NCBI GenBank assembly: GCA_030748575.1
Contig: JASMLR010000003.1
Coordinates: forward strand, 1-64,000
From: Phycisphaerales bacterium
Lineage (GTDB): Bacteria; Planctomycetota; Phycisphaerae; Phycisphaerales; SM1A02
Direction: 5' to 3'
Length of the DNA stretch: 64,000 nucleotides
The translations under genes were made by a program, and so were the position numbers. Shown piece after piece: positions 18,793-28,234 of this stretch. Within the stretch, counting starts at the first letter, position 1; each line of letters starts with the position of its first letter. A model generated the notes under the pieces. That model was not told where the DNA came from and made no database searches. It was given only the letters and a program-made list of their open reading frames with translations.

Positions 18793-19400
18793 GCAGAACT
18801 TCCAGCATCGGTGAACGCGTGCGGTGGGCGTCCAAGTTCTTCACGCACGGCCGCAAGATCGCCAGCCTGACGCCGTCCAGCCGGTGGCTCTCCCGGGCCA
18901 TGTGTCGAGACATCGATGCGAGTCGCCCGCAGGTCATCCTTGAACTTGGCGCAGGCATGGGGCCGGTCACAGACGTTATTCGACGAAGCATGCACCCGAA
19001 GAGCACGTTGATTGCACTTGAGATCGAACCCGAATTGCACGCGATCACCGCGAGACGATGCCCGGATGTGGACGTGGTGCTCGGGAGTGCCGCCGATCTT
19101 GATGGCATACTGGATGAGCGAGGTCTGGACTCGGTGGACTGCGTGCTCTCGTGCCTGCCGACGCCGAGCCTGCCTAAGGAAGTCAATCAGTCGGTGCTGG
19201 AGTTCTGGTCTCGGCGATGCACTTCTGAGGTCTTCACCCAGATCACGCAGATCCCCTGGTACTACCGGCGGATGTACCGGCAGGCGTTTCAGGACGTCGA
19301 GTTCCAACTCGTCGTTCGCAACATCCCCCCGGCAGGCGTCTACCACTGCAGCAACCTTCGGGCCGACTATGCGTCCAGCGATCGGTTGTACGGCGCGTGA
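18789..19400 (+). CDS. Class I SAM-dependent methyltransferase (phospholipid N-methyltransferase-like)
   Basis: A 203-residue Rossmann methyltransferase. SAM motif I is LELGAGMGPVT, followed by an acidic residue in LIALEIEPEL at the ribose-binding position. The preceding FFTHGRKIASLTPSSRWLSRAM resembles the N-terminus of rRNA-dimethylase-fold phospholipid methyltransferases (PmtA type). A phosphatidylethanolamine substrate is therefore possible but not shown. The start overlaps the SGNH gene stop as ATGA, implying coupled translation. Confidence 0.75.
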   Translation: MSRTSSIGERVRWASKFFTHGRKIASLTPSSRWLSRAMCRDIDASRPQVILELGAGMGPVTDVIRRSMHPKSTLIALEIEPELHAITARRCPDVDVVLGSAADLDGILDERGLDSVDCVLSCLPTPSLPKEVNQSVLEFWSRRCTSEVFTQITQIPWYYRRMYRQAFQDVEFQLVVRNIPPAGVYHCSNLRADYASSDRLYGA

Positions 19401-20215
19401 AGTGGTTGATCGGCATTGCAGTCTGCGCTGCGGCCATCGGGTGCGCTGAACCTCAGCCGGATCCGGCTGGTGAGGTTCGCATTGTGAGCCTCAGCCCCGC
19501 CATGACTCGGACGATCGTGCAGGTCGGTATCGGCGGGCACCTGATTGGCCGGTCCGCATTCTGCAGCGGAGTCGATTCGTTGCCGGTCGTGGGTGACCTC
19601 CAACACCTGGACGCGGAGCGGCTGGTGCGTCTGCAACCCACCCACGTCATGGTGCAACGCACCGAGGCGGATGTCGAACCGCTGCTGGCGAAGCTGGCGG
19701 CCCAACAGGGATGGACGGTGGTGGCCCATCCAATCGTGAGCCTAGACGACGTGGAGTCGCTGCTGGAGCGGTTGCCTGAGGCGTTCCCGGATGTCCATAT
19801 CGGGCCCGCGTGCGATGCGCTGCGGACCCGTTTGCGTGAGGCTCGGCGTCCTGTGGCAGCCGCGGCAACGCTCCGGGTCCTGATTGTGGGCGGCGGGCCC
19901 GCACCACTGGCATGGGGCGACGACACCTACTTGGGGCAACTTGTCGCGGCGACCGGCGCCAACAACCCGATCAAGGGGCGAGTGTGGCGGACGTTGACGC
20001 TGGAGGACATTGCCCGACTTGACGTGGACGTGCTGTTGGTTCCGAGCGAGGGCCCGGACCCGGATGTTTCTCAGCTTGAAGTGGCCGTCGGGGCCGATCG
20101 AATCCGGATTCTCCCGTTTGAAGGCATTGAGATCCCCGGGCCGCATCTGGCGCAGCTGGCGAAGCCGATTCGCGCGCTGCTTTCGGGGGATGCGGCGTAC
20201 ACTGGATCTCCATGA
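19397..20215 (+). CDS. Periplasmic binding lipoprotein (BtuF/FecB-like, class III)
   Basis: A 272-residue lipoprotein with signal peptide [16 protein letters not shown] and the lipid-modified Cys at about 16. The body starts [17 protein letters not shown] and continues with [12 protein letters not shown], the standard layout of helical-backbone binding proteins for cobalamin, haem or ferric siderophores. No permease or ATPase lies beside it, so the ligand cannot be named. The start is GTG overlapping the methyltransferase stop as GTGA. Confidence 0.78.
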   Translation: MKWLIGIAVCAAAIGCAEPQPDPAGEVRIVSLSPAMTRTIVQVGIGGHLIGRSAFCSGVDSLPVVGDLQHLDAERLVRLQPTHVMVQRTEADVEPLLAKLAAQQGWTVVAHPIVSLDDVESLLERLPEAFPDVHIGPACDALRTRLREARRPVAAAATLRVLIVGGGPAPLAWGDDTYLGQLVAATGANNPIKGRVWRTLTLEDIARLDVDVLLVPSEGPDPDVSQLEVAVGADRIRILPFEGIEIPGPHLAQLAKPIRALLSGDAAYTGSP

Positions 20216-21114
20216 GCACACGCAAGGGGATCATCCTCGCTGGTGGATCGGGTTCGCGTCTGCACCCAGTGACGCGTGCAGTCAGCAAGCATCTGCTTCC
20301 GGTGTACGACAAGCCGATGATCTACTACCCGCTCTCCGTGCTCATGCTGGCCGGCATTCGCGAGATTCTCGTCATTACGACGCCGACCGATGCTGCTCGC
20401 TTTCAAACGCTGCTTGGTGACGGCTCCGACTGGGGACTAACCATCGAGTATGCCGTGCAGACCAAACCGGATGGCGTGGCCCGGGCACTGGTGATTGCCG
20501 AACCATTTCTTGGCGGGAGTCCTTCGGCGCTCGTGCTGGGAGACAATGTGTTCTTCGGCAACGGCCTCCGCGGGCGGCTCGCTCGGGCGAGCGAGCGATC
20601 GGAAGGCGCCACCGTGTTTGCATACCCGGTGGCAAACCCGTCTGACTTCGGCGTCATTCGGTTGGATGGAGACGGTCGACCGGTCTCCATCATCGAAAAA
20701 CCAGAGACCCCGGAGTCGAATCTGGCGGTCACGGGGCTCTACTTCTACGACGAGCGGGCGCCGAGCATTGCGGCCGCAACGGCACCGTCGGCTCGGGGAG
20801 AAGTCGAGATCTCCGATGTCAATCAAGCCTACCTCTCCGAAGGCATGTTGAGCGTTGAGCAGCTCGGTCGCGGCGACGCCTGGCTTGACACCGGAACACA
20901 CGAGAGCCTTCTGCAGGCGTCCATGTTCGTTGAGACCATCGAAACCAGGCAGGGGCTGAAGATTGCGTGCCCGGAGGAGATCGCGTGGAGACAGGGCTGG
21001 ATTGATGACGCGAGCTTTGCGTCGCTCGCCACCGCGATGGGTGCCGGCACCTACGGCGACTATCTCCGCGCGCTGATCTCCGAACGCGGGGGCGTTTCGG
21101 GCGGCATCAGGTAG
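20212..21114 (+). CDS. rfbA: Glucose-1-phosphate thymidylyltransferase
   Basis: A 300-residue enzyme making dTDP-glucose from dTTP and glucose-1-phosphate, the first step of dTDP-sugar synthesis. The N-terminal signature [30 protein letters not shown] and [11 protein letters not shown] (metal Asp), and IIEKPETP are classic RmlA sites, and the length fits. ATG overlaps the upstream stop as ATGA. Its 3' end overlaps the convergent rmlB by 8 nt. Confidence 0.93.
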   Translation: MSTRKGIILAGGSGSRLHPVTRAVSKHLLPVYDKPMIYYPLSVLMLAGIREILVITTPTDAARFQTLLGDGSDWGLTIEYAVQTKPDGVARALVIAEPFLGGSPSALVLGDNVFFGNGLRGRLARASERSEGATVFAYPVANPSDFGVIRLDGDGRPVSIIEKPETPESNLAVTGLYFYDERAPSIAAATAPSARGEVEISDVNQAYLSEGMLSVEQLGRGDAWLDTGTHESLLQASMFVETIETRQGLKIACPEEIAWRQGWIDDASFASLATAMGAGTYGDYLRALISERGGVSGGIR

Positions 21115-22130
21115 ACCGGTCCGGCCCATACCAACGCGACTCGTGGGCGAGATAGCGTTCGTCAGATCGAATGGCCTGCCACCACCGTGGATTGTTGGTG
21201 TACCAGTCGACGGTTTGCGCGAGCCCGGCGTCGAAGTCGATGGTCGCTCGCCACCCGAGCGATTCGGCGGCGGACGGGTCAATCGCATACCGAAGATCAT
21301 GACCGGGCCGATCTTCCACAAACTGCATCAGTGACTGTGGCTTGTCGACCGTCCGAAGCACCGACTCGGCGACCTGCAGACCGGTGCGTTCCAACTGAGC
21401 GCCCAGGTTGTAGACGCCACCGGGCCGGCCCTTCCGAAGGACCAGGTCGATGCCGGCGCAGTGATCGTCAACGTGCATGTAGTCGCGAACGGCGCCGCCG
21501 TCTCCATAGATTGGAAGCGGTTTGTCTTGCAGCGCATTGGTGATGAAGAGCGGGACGATCTTCTCCGGAAACTGCCGCGGCCCATAGGTGTTGGACCCTC
21601 GCGTCACCACCGTGTCCAAGCCACCCGAGACGTGCGCGGCCTGGACGAGATGTTCGGCGGCGGCCTTGGATGCGGCGTACGGGCTGCGAGGCTGCATGGC
21701 GTCGGACTCGACGGACCGGTGATCCGTGCCGACGAGGTCGCCGTAGACCTCGTCCGTGGAGACATGCAGGAATCGCTGCACGCCGTGCCGTCTGGCCGCG
21801 TCGAGCAGGACCTGCGTGCCGACCACATTCGTGTGGACGAACGGCCTGCTGTCCAGCAGGCTGCGGTCGACGTGGCTTTCCGCCGCGAAATTCAGCACGG
21901 CTGCGCACCCCGGCATGACCCGATCCACCATGTCCGGATCGGCAATATCCCCCCTGATGGAACTCCACACGGCCATCGACACCGTCCAGATTCGCCCTGT
22001 TTCCACAGTAGGTGAGCAGATCGAGCACTCGGATTGTCCAATTGGCGTGATCCCGGAGGGCCCCGTGGACGTAGGTGGAACCGATGAAGCCGGCGCCTCC
22101 GGTCACGAGGATTGTGGTGCATTCCGCCAT
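21107..22130 (-). pseudogene. rfbB: dTDP-glucose 4,6-dehydratase with a single-base frameshift
   Basis: Both halves of RmlB are present in different frames. The start (from ATG 22130, behind GGAAAGG) encodes TTILVTGGAGFIGS, the NAD site. From about 21950 on, the other frame encodes GDIADPDMVD, STDEVYGDL, SPYAASKAAAEH with the catalytic Tyr and Lys, and NTYGPRQFPEK. The switch falls at a run of six C on the plus strand (21949-21954). Five C would restore a single frame reading FHQGDIADPD, and the locus length (1024) is 3n+1. A sequencing or assembly error is the simplest explanation, but a true frameshift is possible. It is convergent with rfbA. Confidence 0.88.
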
Positions 22131-22144
22131 GCACATGCCTTTCC

Positions 22145-22175
22145 GGGGGGCGAATGCCACTCTGGGGGGCGAATG
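22145..22175. repeat. Direct repeat GGGGGGCGAATG upstream of rfbB
   Basis: Two identical 12-mers (22145-22156 and 22164-22175) are spaced 19 bp start to start, just upstream of the rfbB start. They could be a tandem operator, but nothing else in the window repeats them. Confidence 0.4.
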
Positions 22176-22243
22176 GTAGTCAGGTCCACGGCGGGACGAG
22201 CCGATCAGCATGAATGTGGGTGCCCCAAGGCCCCGAGCAGGGG

Positions 22244-22267
22244 TAGAATCGGAGTCGATTCGACTCC
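22244..22267 (+). promoter_or_regulatory. TAGAAT box and 17-bp palindrome upstream of the large secreted protein gene
   Basis: TAGAAT (22244-22249, extended by GG) is followed at once by GGAGTCGATTCGACTCC (22251-22267), an 8-1-8 perfect palindrome. The palindrome lies 40 bp before ATG 22308. A regulator bound there would cover the transcription start; this is inferred from position only. Confidence 0.4.
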
Positions 22268-22307
22268 TGCGAACCGCAGCCTGTGCCCCTGAAGGATGGT
22301 ATTCCCC

Positions 22308-24812
22308 ATGATGTACCCATTTCGGCGTCCTCGGACCGTTCAGATGCACCTTGGTGTTCTGGCCATGCTGGTGACGGGCGTCGCCTCCGCCAACCTTGAG
22401 TTCATGGGCGATTTTGGCCCGTCACAGTGGGATGCCTCGGCAGATGGGACGCCGGATCTGCTCTTTCACGATCTGGCGAACGATCAAGTCGTCATCCTCT
22501 ACATGCATCAGGATCTTGATCGGTGTCTGGAGCCAGCCGATCTCAACGCGCTCGGCGGAGAGTTCTACGGGCCGGGGACCATTGGCGCCATTGATGTGAT
22601 GGACCCCGATGTCGAACTGACCACAAGCGACGATGTTGGCGCGCTGGTTGTTGACAACTGGGGCAGCGGCGGCGAGGGGCTGGAAGGTTCCTACAACGTC
22701 TCAGGTTCCGTGGTCGAGATCCAGGTTCTGGACGGGGGTTCCGGGTTTGACAGCAGCGAACTTGGTTACTTCGACATCGACGAGTCGGGAACGGGTGGAT
22801 CCGGATTGGACATCTTCTTCACGGCGCTCGGCGGGATCGAGGGCGAGGTGCAGCGAGTCGATGTTCTTGACGGCGGGTACGGCTATGAGCCGGGGGCGGA
22901 ACTGGCAGTGCTCAACTCAGACTTCATTTCGCACAGCGGCGATCCGCTGGCGGGCATCGCCTATGTGAATGAAGATGGTGTCATCGACCGGGTCGATCTG
23001 GTCGAGGGCGGATCCGGCTTCACGGAGACGCCGCCCGTATCGATCTTTCCGGCGCCTTCGCAGGGGAGCGGTGCTGAGTTCACCGCCTTTCTCGCAGGGG
23101 CGATCAGTCAGGTGTATCTGAACCCGAACAATCCGGAGCCAGGAGGCTCCGGCTACACCAGTAACCCGATCCTGACGCCGCTGGGCGATGGCGACGCCGA
23201 TGCCTTTGCGTATCGGATGACACGCCGCGGCCCGATTACGGATGTCACGGTGACCAACCCCGGCGGGAAGTATGTCGTACCACCAGTGCTGGGGATCGAT
23301 CTCGATGACATGGGCGGGCTCTTCTCGGCCGTGCTGTGGGAGGACCTCCCCGCGGACGAGCGGCCGATGGGCGATCGAACCGGCCGTGTGGTCATCACGG
23401 GGCCGGATGGACAGCCGATGGAACTTGAAGGTCGCAAGTGGCGAGCCTATGTCGGGGATCTCGACGGCGACTTCGACCAGGACATCATGTGGCGTCAGAC
23501 GTGGGGGGTGCGGGATGATGGCTGGGCCAAGGTCTGGTTCATGGACGGTGGGCAGGTCACCGAGTCCTTTGACCTTCAGTATCCGGGCGAAGACTGGAAG
23601 CCCTGGAAACTGGCCGACCTCAATGGTGACCGGCGTAAGGAACTGATCTGGTGGGACCCGACCACGGCCGACATCGCCGCCTGGGAGCTCGACTCCGAAG
23701 CGGTTGGCGGCGTGGGAGCCGGGAGTTGGGTGGCGCAGAGCGACACGCACGATCGACGATGGCGTCCATACGTCGTCATGCCGGGCATGGTGGGCGAGAA
23801 TGATCGCATCCTCTGGAGGCGAACCAGGCCGACCTATATGGCGGTGGCCGACTACGCCGAACTTGATCCGGGCGTGACGGCATCATGGTCTCCCGTCACC
23901 GACTCGCAGGGTGACGTCGTGGTGACGGCGAAGTCATGGGAGCCATGGATCATTGGCAATCTCAATGGCGACGGTGACGACCGTGACATTCTTGGAGTTG
24001 ATCGGGCCACCAAGCGTCTTGGTGTCTGGCAGATGGACGACACCGTGGTCGTGCACGGCGGGTATCTGACGTGGAGCGGGGAAGAGATCCGCTCACGCGG
24101 ATTGCCACGGGGTCTTGCTACGCATGGCGAGCAGGGATCTGTGTCGCTTGCGGGCTCCGATGGAAGCTTGACGACGACCAATGTGACGACGTCAAGCCCC
24201 CTGGAGCCGACGGATTCGGAACTCACCGATTTGTTGGTGCTCGTCGACTCTCTGGAAGACGCTTCGGCGGCCCAGACGCAGTTGATCGTGGCGGACATCC
24301 TGGACCTGCTTGATCGAACGCCGGCGTTGGTTGACTACCTTCGCAACCCATTTCATGCGGCGCAGGTGCTCGGAGACCTGACTGACTACGCCCGCCATGA
24401 GATTGAGGCAGGCGTCGCGGAACTGGCGGACCGCAGCACGGTGATCGACACCACGAGTACCTACGCGATCGACACCTACCGCCTCGCAGATTCCAGCGGG
24501 CGGATTGAGCGGGCTGTCCCGCGGCTCCAGCCCGAACCCGAGGATGGGGGCTCTGACAGTTCCGGCGGCGGCGGCGGCGGTGCCGGCGGCAGTGGCGGCG
24601 GCGACGGGTCCGGATCGGGCAGTGGTGGCGGGGACGGCTCCGGTGGCGGCGGTGGCGATATCGGTGGAGGAAGCGGCGACGGCGGCGGCAGTGGGGGCGG
24701 CGACAGCGGAGGCCTGCCTGACAACTTCGATCCGAACGATCCCACGACCTGGCCGGACGGTGTGGATACCTTCGAGGAACTGCTGGAGTGGCTGATCAAC
24801 AACCCGCAGTAG
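22308..24812 (+). CDS. Large secreted protein with beta-repeat and FG-GAP/VCBS-like regions
   Basis: An 834-residue exported protein with a signal peptide ending near GVASA. Residues about 110-320 hold at least four divergent repeats built on a GGSGF/GYGY core and a VDVLDGG or VTNPGG strand, seen in many secreted surface proteins. Before and after them come FG-GAP/VCBS-like blades such as DGTPDLLFHDLAND, DLDGDFDQDIMWRQ, DLNGDRRKELIWWD and NLNGDGDDRDILGVD. A Gly/Ser/Asp-rich stretch (about 750-800) precedes an acidic tail ending EELLEWLINNPQ. The function is unknown; surface or extracellular binding is likely. ATG 22308 is chosen with AAGGA 11 nt upstream; ATG 22296 is possible. Confidence 0.75.
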   Translation: MMYPFRRPRTVQMHLGVLAMLVTGVASANLEFMGDFGPSQWDASADGTPDLLFHDLANDQVVILYMHQDLDRCLEPADLNALGGEFYGPGTIGAIDVMDPDVELTTSDDVGALVVDNWGSGGEGLEGSYNVSGSVVEIQVLDGGSGFDSSELGYFDIDESGTGGSGLDIFFTALGGIEGEVQRVDVLDGGYGYEPGAELAVLNSDFISHSGDPLAGIAYVNEDGVIDRVDLVEGGSGFTETPPVSIFPAPSQGSGAEFTAFLAGAISQVYLNPNNPEPGGSGYTSNPILTPLGDGDADAFAYRMTRRGPITDVTVTNPGGKYVVPPVLGIDLDDMGGLFSAVLWEDLPADERPMGDRTGRVVITGPDGQPMELEGRKWRAYVGDLDGDFDQDIMWRQTWGVRDDGWAKVWFMDGGQVTESFDLQYPGEDWKPWKLADLNGDRRKELIWWDPTTADIAAWELDSEAVGGVGAGSWVAQSDTHDRRWRPYVVMPGMVGENDRILWRRTRPTYMAVADYAELDPGVTASWSPVTDSQGDVVVTAKSWEPWIIGNLNGDGDDRDILGVDRATKRLGVWQMDDTVVVHGGYLTWSGEEIRSRGLPRGLATHGEQGSVSLAGSDGSLTTTNVTTSSPLEPTDSELTDLLVLVDSLEDASAAQTQLIVADILDLLDRTPALVDYLRNPFHAAQVLGDLTDYARHEIEAGVAELADRSTVIDTTSTYAIDTYRLADSSGRIERAVPRLQPEPEDGGSDSSGGGGGGAGGSGGGDGSGSGSGGGDGSGGGGGDIGGGSGDGGGSGGGDSGGLPDNFDPNDPTTWPDGVDTFEELLEWLINNPQ
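24556..24715 (+). repeat. Gly/Ser-coding low-complexity tract
   Basis: About 160 bp of GGC-rich codons encode a Gly/Ser/Asp linker in the secreted protein. It is comparable to the chitinase linker but richer in Ser. Confidence 0.75.
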
Positions 24813-24837
24813 GCACGAGCGGCCGTGGCTCAGTGAG

Positions 24838-24843
24838 TACAAT
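24838..24843 (+). promoter_or_regulatory. Putative -10 box (TACAAT) for the DegT aminotransferase gene
   Basis: TACAAT lies 26 nt before ATG 24870 and is followed by AGGAGG as Shine-Dalgarno. The expected leader is about 20 nt. Confidence 0.4.
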
Positions 24844-24869
24844 GGGCCCCTTCCTCAGGAGGCCGACCC

Positions 24870-26054
24870 ATGGACCATGCCCCCGTTCCGCTGCTCGACT
24901 TGAAGGCTCAGTACGCGTCGATCCGAGATGAGATCGAGCCGCTGCTCCGGGAGATTTCCGAGAGCCAGTGGTTCATCGGCGGACCACATCTCGATGCATT
25001 CGAGAAGGCGATTGCCGCCTACTGCGGGACCACCGACGCGGTGGGCTGCGCCAGCGGCTCCGACGCACTCCTGCTGTCGCTCATGGCCGCGGGGGTTGGT
25101 GCAGGCGATGAAGTCATCTGCCCCTCGTACACATTTTTCGCAACCGCCGGGGCCATTTGGCGGCTCGGCGCGCGGCCTGTGTGGGTGGACATCGATCCGG
25201 TGACCTACAACTGCACGGCAGACGGCGTTCAGGAGGCCGTGGAGCGATGCGCGTCACTGAAGGCGATCATGCCGGTGCATCTCTTCGGGCAGGCACTCGA
25301 CATGGACGGGATGCTGGCGGTGGCCGCCGACGCCGGCGTACCGATCATCGAGGATGCTGCCCAGGCGATCGGTTCGCGTGACGCGACGGGTGCCCGCGCC
25401 GGATCCCGTGGCTGGACGGGCTGCTTCAGTTTCTTTCCGTCGAAGAATCTCGGTGGATTCGGAGACGGGGGCATCATCAGCACGAATGACGCGTCGGTTG
25501 CAGCGCATCTGCGCCGGCTTCGCAACCATGGCATGGATCCGAAGTACTACCACGCCGAAGTTGGCGTCAATAGCCGGCTGGACGCCATGCAAGCGGCCGT
25601 GCTGGGTGCCAAACTTCCCCACCTGGACACCTGGTCCGAGGCGCGTGCAGCCAATGCAGACGACTACGATCGGATGTTCCTGGAGGCGGGCGGAGGCACC
25701 ACGGCGCAGACCATGGACGACACGTCGCTACCGCTGCTGGTGCCGGAAAGACCACAGACTCCTGCGGTGCACATCTTCAATCAGTACGTGCTGCGGGTTC
25801 CGGCGGCCATTCGAGACGATCTTCGAGCACACCTCGTCGAAGAAAAAATCGGGCACGACGTGTATTACCCCGTCCCCCTGCATCGTCAGGAGTGCTTCCG
25901 GTCGCTTGGAGAGGCATCGCTTCCGGTGAGTGAGCAGGCGGCTGCGGAGAGCATCGCGATTCCCATCTACGCCGAACTGACGTCCGATCAACGCAGCCGA
26001 GTGGCCGAGACGATCCTGTCGTTCGTCAAGACCCACGCGACGGCCAGTGTCTGA
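24870..26054 (+). CDS. DegT/DnrJ/EryC1/StrS sugar aminotransferase
   Basis: A 394-residue PLP enzyme that should aminate a nucleotide-linked keto-sugar. The Schiff-base lysine is in FSFFPSKNLGGFGDGG and the Asp in IIEDAAQAIGS; EVICPSYTFFATA is the substrate/cofactor loop. The FFPSKNLG form resembles WbpE- and QdtB-like enzymes more than ArnB, so it is a second, different aminotransferase. It may act on a dTDP- or UDP-keto-sugar for a surface glycan. AGGAGG lies 8 nt before the ATG. The next gene overlaps its end by 8 nt. Confidence 0.88.
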   Translation: MDHAPVPLLDLKAQYASIRDEIEPLLREISESQWFIGGPHLDAFEKAIAAYCGTTDAVGCASGSDALLLSLMAAGVGAGDEVICPSYTFFATAGAIWRLGARPVWVDIDPVTYNCTADGVQEAVERCASLKAIMPVHLFGQALDMDGMLAVAADAGVPIIEDAAQAIGSRDATGARAGSRGWTGCFSFFPSKNLGGFGDGGIISTNDASVAAHLRRLRNHGMDPKYYHAEVGVNSRLDAMQAAVLGAKLPHLDTWSEARAANADDYDRMFLEAGGGTTAQTMDDTSLPLLVPERPQTPAVHIFNQYVLRVPAAIRDDLRAHLVEEKIGHDVYYPVPLHRQECFRSLGEASLPVSEQAAAESIAIPIYAELTSDQRSRVAETILSFVKTHATASV

Positions 26055-26871
26055 CGCCGCCTGGACATGCACTGTGCTTCAAGCCGGTTCGCTGCGGCTC
26101 GACGGCGGCGGCATGTTCGGTGTTGTGCCCAAGGCAGTGTGGTCGCGTCTGACCGAGCCTGACGAGCAGAATCGAATACCGCTTCAGGCGAACTGCCTGC
26201 TGCTGCAGTCACAAGACCGAACGGTGCTCGTTGAAACCGGATGTGGTGACAAGTGGAGCGACAAGGCCCGAGCAAGGTTCTCGATCGAACGGCGTACGGT
26301 GGTCGATGCGCTCGCGGAGCGTGGTGTGGATCCAGGCGATGTCACGGATGTTGTGCTCACCCACCTCCACTTCGACCATGCAGGGGGGTTGACCCGGCTC
26401 CAGGATGATCGTGCGGTGCCCGTTTTCGGAAGCGCCCGCGTGCATGTGCAGGGCCGCGAGTGGGAGGATGCGCTGGCCAATCGCTCGACGATGACAGGGA
26501 CCTACCTTCGCAATCATCTTGATCCGATCGCTGACCGCGTGAGGCTTCTTGATGAAGGTGTGGCGATTCTCCCTGGGATTGAGTCAATCCCGATGCCAGG
26601 GCACACCTGGGGCCAGCAGGCCGTGCTTGTGCGAACCCAAGCAGGCACGGTGTGCTTTCCTGGTGATGTCATGCCGACACGGCATCACCTCGGTGCTGCG
26701 TACAGCATGGGGTATGACATGTTGCCGTATCAGAACATGTGTTCCAAACGCACGCTGCTGGAGCGAGCAGAGGAAGAGCGGTGGACGCTCGTTCTGGATC
26801 ATGAGCCGGGCCACGCCTCGTTCACTGTGCGGAAGGACGGGGACTGGTTCCAGTTGGACGAATGCCGCTGA
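26047..26871 (+). CDS. MBL-fold metallo-hydrolase
   Basis: A 274-residue metallo-beta-lactamase-fold protein. THLHFDHAGG is the HxHxDH zinc site, GHTWGQQAVLV gives the next His, FPGDVMPTRHH the bridging Asp, and LDHEPGH the last His. No signal peptide is seen, so it is likely cytoplasmic. Its length and the NCLLLQ...VLVETGCGDKW segment resemble lactonase-like or uncharacterised MBL hydrolases. The start is GTG 26047, overlapping the aminotransferase end by 8 nt, which suggests coupling. The substrate is unknown. Confidence 0.85.
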   Translation: MSDAAWTCTVLQAGSLRLDGGGMFGVVPKAVWSRLTEPDEQNRIPLQANCLLLQSQDRTVLVETGCGDKWSDKARARFSIERRTVVDALAERGVDPGDVTDVVLTHLHFDHAGGLTRLQDDRAVPVFGSARVHVQGREWEDALANRSTMTGTYLRNHLDPIADRVRLLDEGVAILPGIESIPMPGHTWGQQAVLVRTQAGTVCFPGDVMPTRHHLGAAYSMGYDMLPYQNMCSKRTLLERAEEERWTLVLDHEPGHASFTVRKDGDWFQLDECR

Positions 26872-28215
26872 TCACACGGCTGGAAGGAACTTCTCGGGCG
26901 CCTCGAGGTGCGACACGATGGTGTTGAGGAAGCGTGCGCCCTCGGCACCATCCACGATGCGATGGTCGCATGACAGGCTCAGCGGAAGCACCATGCCAGC
27001 GTAGAACGCGCCGTTTCGCGTCAGGACGCGTTCCTTGGCGCGGCCCACGCCCAGAATGGCGACCTCCGGATAGTTGATGATCGGCGTCGCAAACATGCCG
27101 CCGTAGCTGCCGACATTGGACACGGTGAATGTGCCCCCCGAGAGGAGTTCGCGATCGATGGAGCGGTCCTTGCAGCCACGGGCGAGCTCAGCGATCTGCT
27201 CGCCCATCTGGACAACACTCAGTTCGTCCGCGTCTTTGATGACCGGGACCATCAGTCCGTGGTCGGTATCGACGGCGCATCCGAGGTTGACGACGCTGCG
27301 AATCTGAATCTCTTCGACAAAGTCGTCCACGGTCGAGTTGATCGCCGGGTGGGCACGCAGTGCCTTGCATACGGCCGACATAATGAACGGCAACAGGCTC
27401 ATCCGCCGCCCGAGAAGCTCTTCGTACCCCGATCGTCTCCGCTCAAGCTCCGTGACATCCGCTTCGTCAACGACCGTGAAGTGGACCGTCGTCTGGACAG
27501 AGTGCTGGAGGGCCTGCGCCGTCTTGCGGCGAATTCCCCGGAACGGAATTCGTTCCGCGACGCCTTCAATGGGCATCGCAACTCGCGTTGCGATGGCGAC
27601 GTCCGGGTCGCTCGCCGGCGCGGCGGGCGTCTGCGGCCGGGTGGCTGGAGCCGGGGCAGCCGGCTTGTCGGCGTGCGCCTGGACATCGGAGGCCGTGACG
27701 CGGCCACCTCGCCCGGACCCAGACACGGTGTTGATGTCAATCTCCAGATCTCTGGCGATTCTGCGCACGGCGGGCGTGGCCAATGCTCGGCTGGCCGAGG
27801 CATCGGTCGTGGGGGTTTCTCTGGCCCGCGAGAAGCTCTCCGGCATGCTGAGCGATTCGCTGACATTGCCCACAACAGTGCCTGCGTCTTCACGCTCTGC
27901 AGGCGGGGCCGCGGACGACTGGGTATCGGCTGCCGGCTGGGGTGCCGGGTCGCCTGAACCGATGTCATAGGTCACCAGAATGGCGCCGACCTGGATGATG
28001 TCTCCGGCGGAGCCGTTGAGGTCCTTGATGGTGCCGGACCAGGGGCTCGGCACTTCGACCAGGGCCTTGTCCGTTTCCATCTCAGCCAACGTCTGGTGTT
28101 CGGCAACCGCTTCGCCCGGTTTGACCTTCCAGGTGATGAGTTCCGCTTCGGCAACACCCTCTCCCAGGTCCGGAAGAAGGAAGTGCGATCGATCATCAGG
28201 CTGCTTCATGGCCAT
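26872..28215 (-). CDS. bkdB: 2-oxoacid dehydrogenase E2 acyltransferase (branched-chain type likely)
   Basis: A 447-residue E2 core. One N-terminal lipoyl domain has EMETDKALVEV with the lipoylated Lys. A linker leads to a peripheral-subunit-binding domain (ATPAVRRIARDLEIDINTVSGSGRGGRV) near residue 150. The C-terminal catalytic acyltransferase domain ends with SCDHRIVDGAEGARFL, whose His and Asp are catalytic. It receives acyl groups from E1 and passes them to CoA. Upstream leucine dehydrogenase and the nearby acyl-CoA dehydrogenase favour branched-chain 2-oxoacids over pyruvate, though sequence alone cannot decide. No E3 gene is in the window. ATG 28215 has AGGAG 10 nt upstream. Confidence 0.85.
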   Translation of the reverse strand: MAMKQPDDRSHFLLPDLGEGVAEAELITWKVKPGEAVAEHQTLAEMETDKALVEVPSPWSGTIKDLNGSAGDIIQVGAILVTYDIGSGDPAPQPAADTQSSAAPPAEREDAGTVVGNVSESLSMPESFSRARETPTTDASASRALATPAVRRIARDLEIDINTVSGSGRGGRVTASDVQAHADKPAAPAPATRPQTPAAPASDPDVAIATRVAMPIEGVAERIPFRGIRRKTAQALQHSVQTTVHFTVVDEADVTELERRRSGYEELLGRRMSLLPFIMSAVCKALRAHPAINSTVDDFVEEIQIRSVVNLGCAVDTDHGLMVPVIKDADELSVVQMGEQIAELARGCKDRSIDRELLSGGTFTVSNVGSYGGMFATPIINYPEVAILGVGRAKERVLTRNGAFYAGMVLPLSLSCDHRIVDGAEGARFLNTIVSHLEAPEKFLPAV

Positions 28216-28234
28216 GTGCTGAGTGCTCCTGGGA

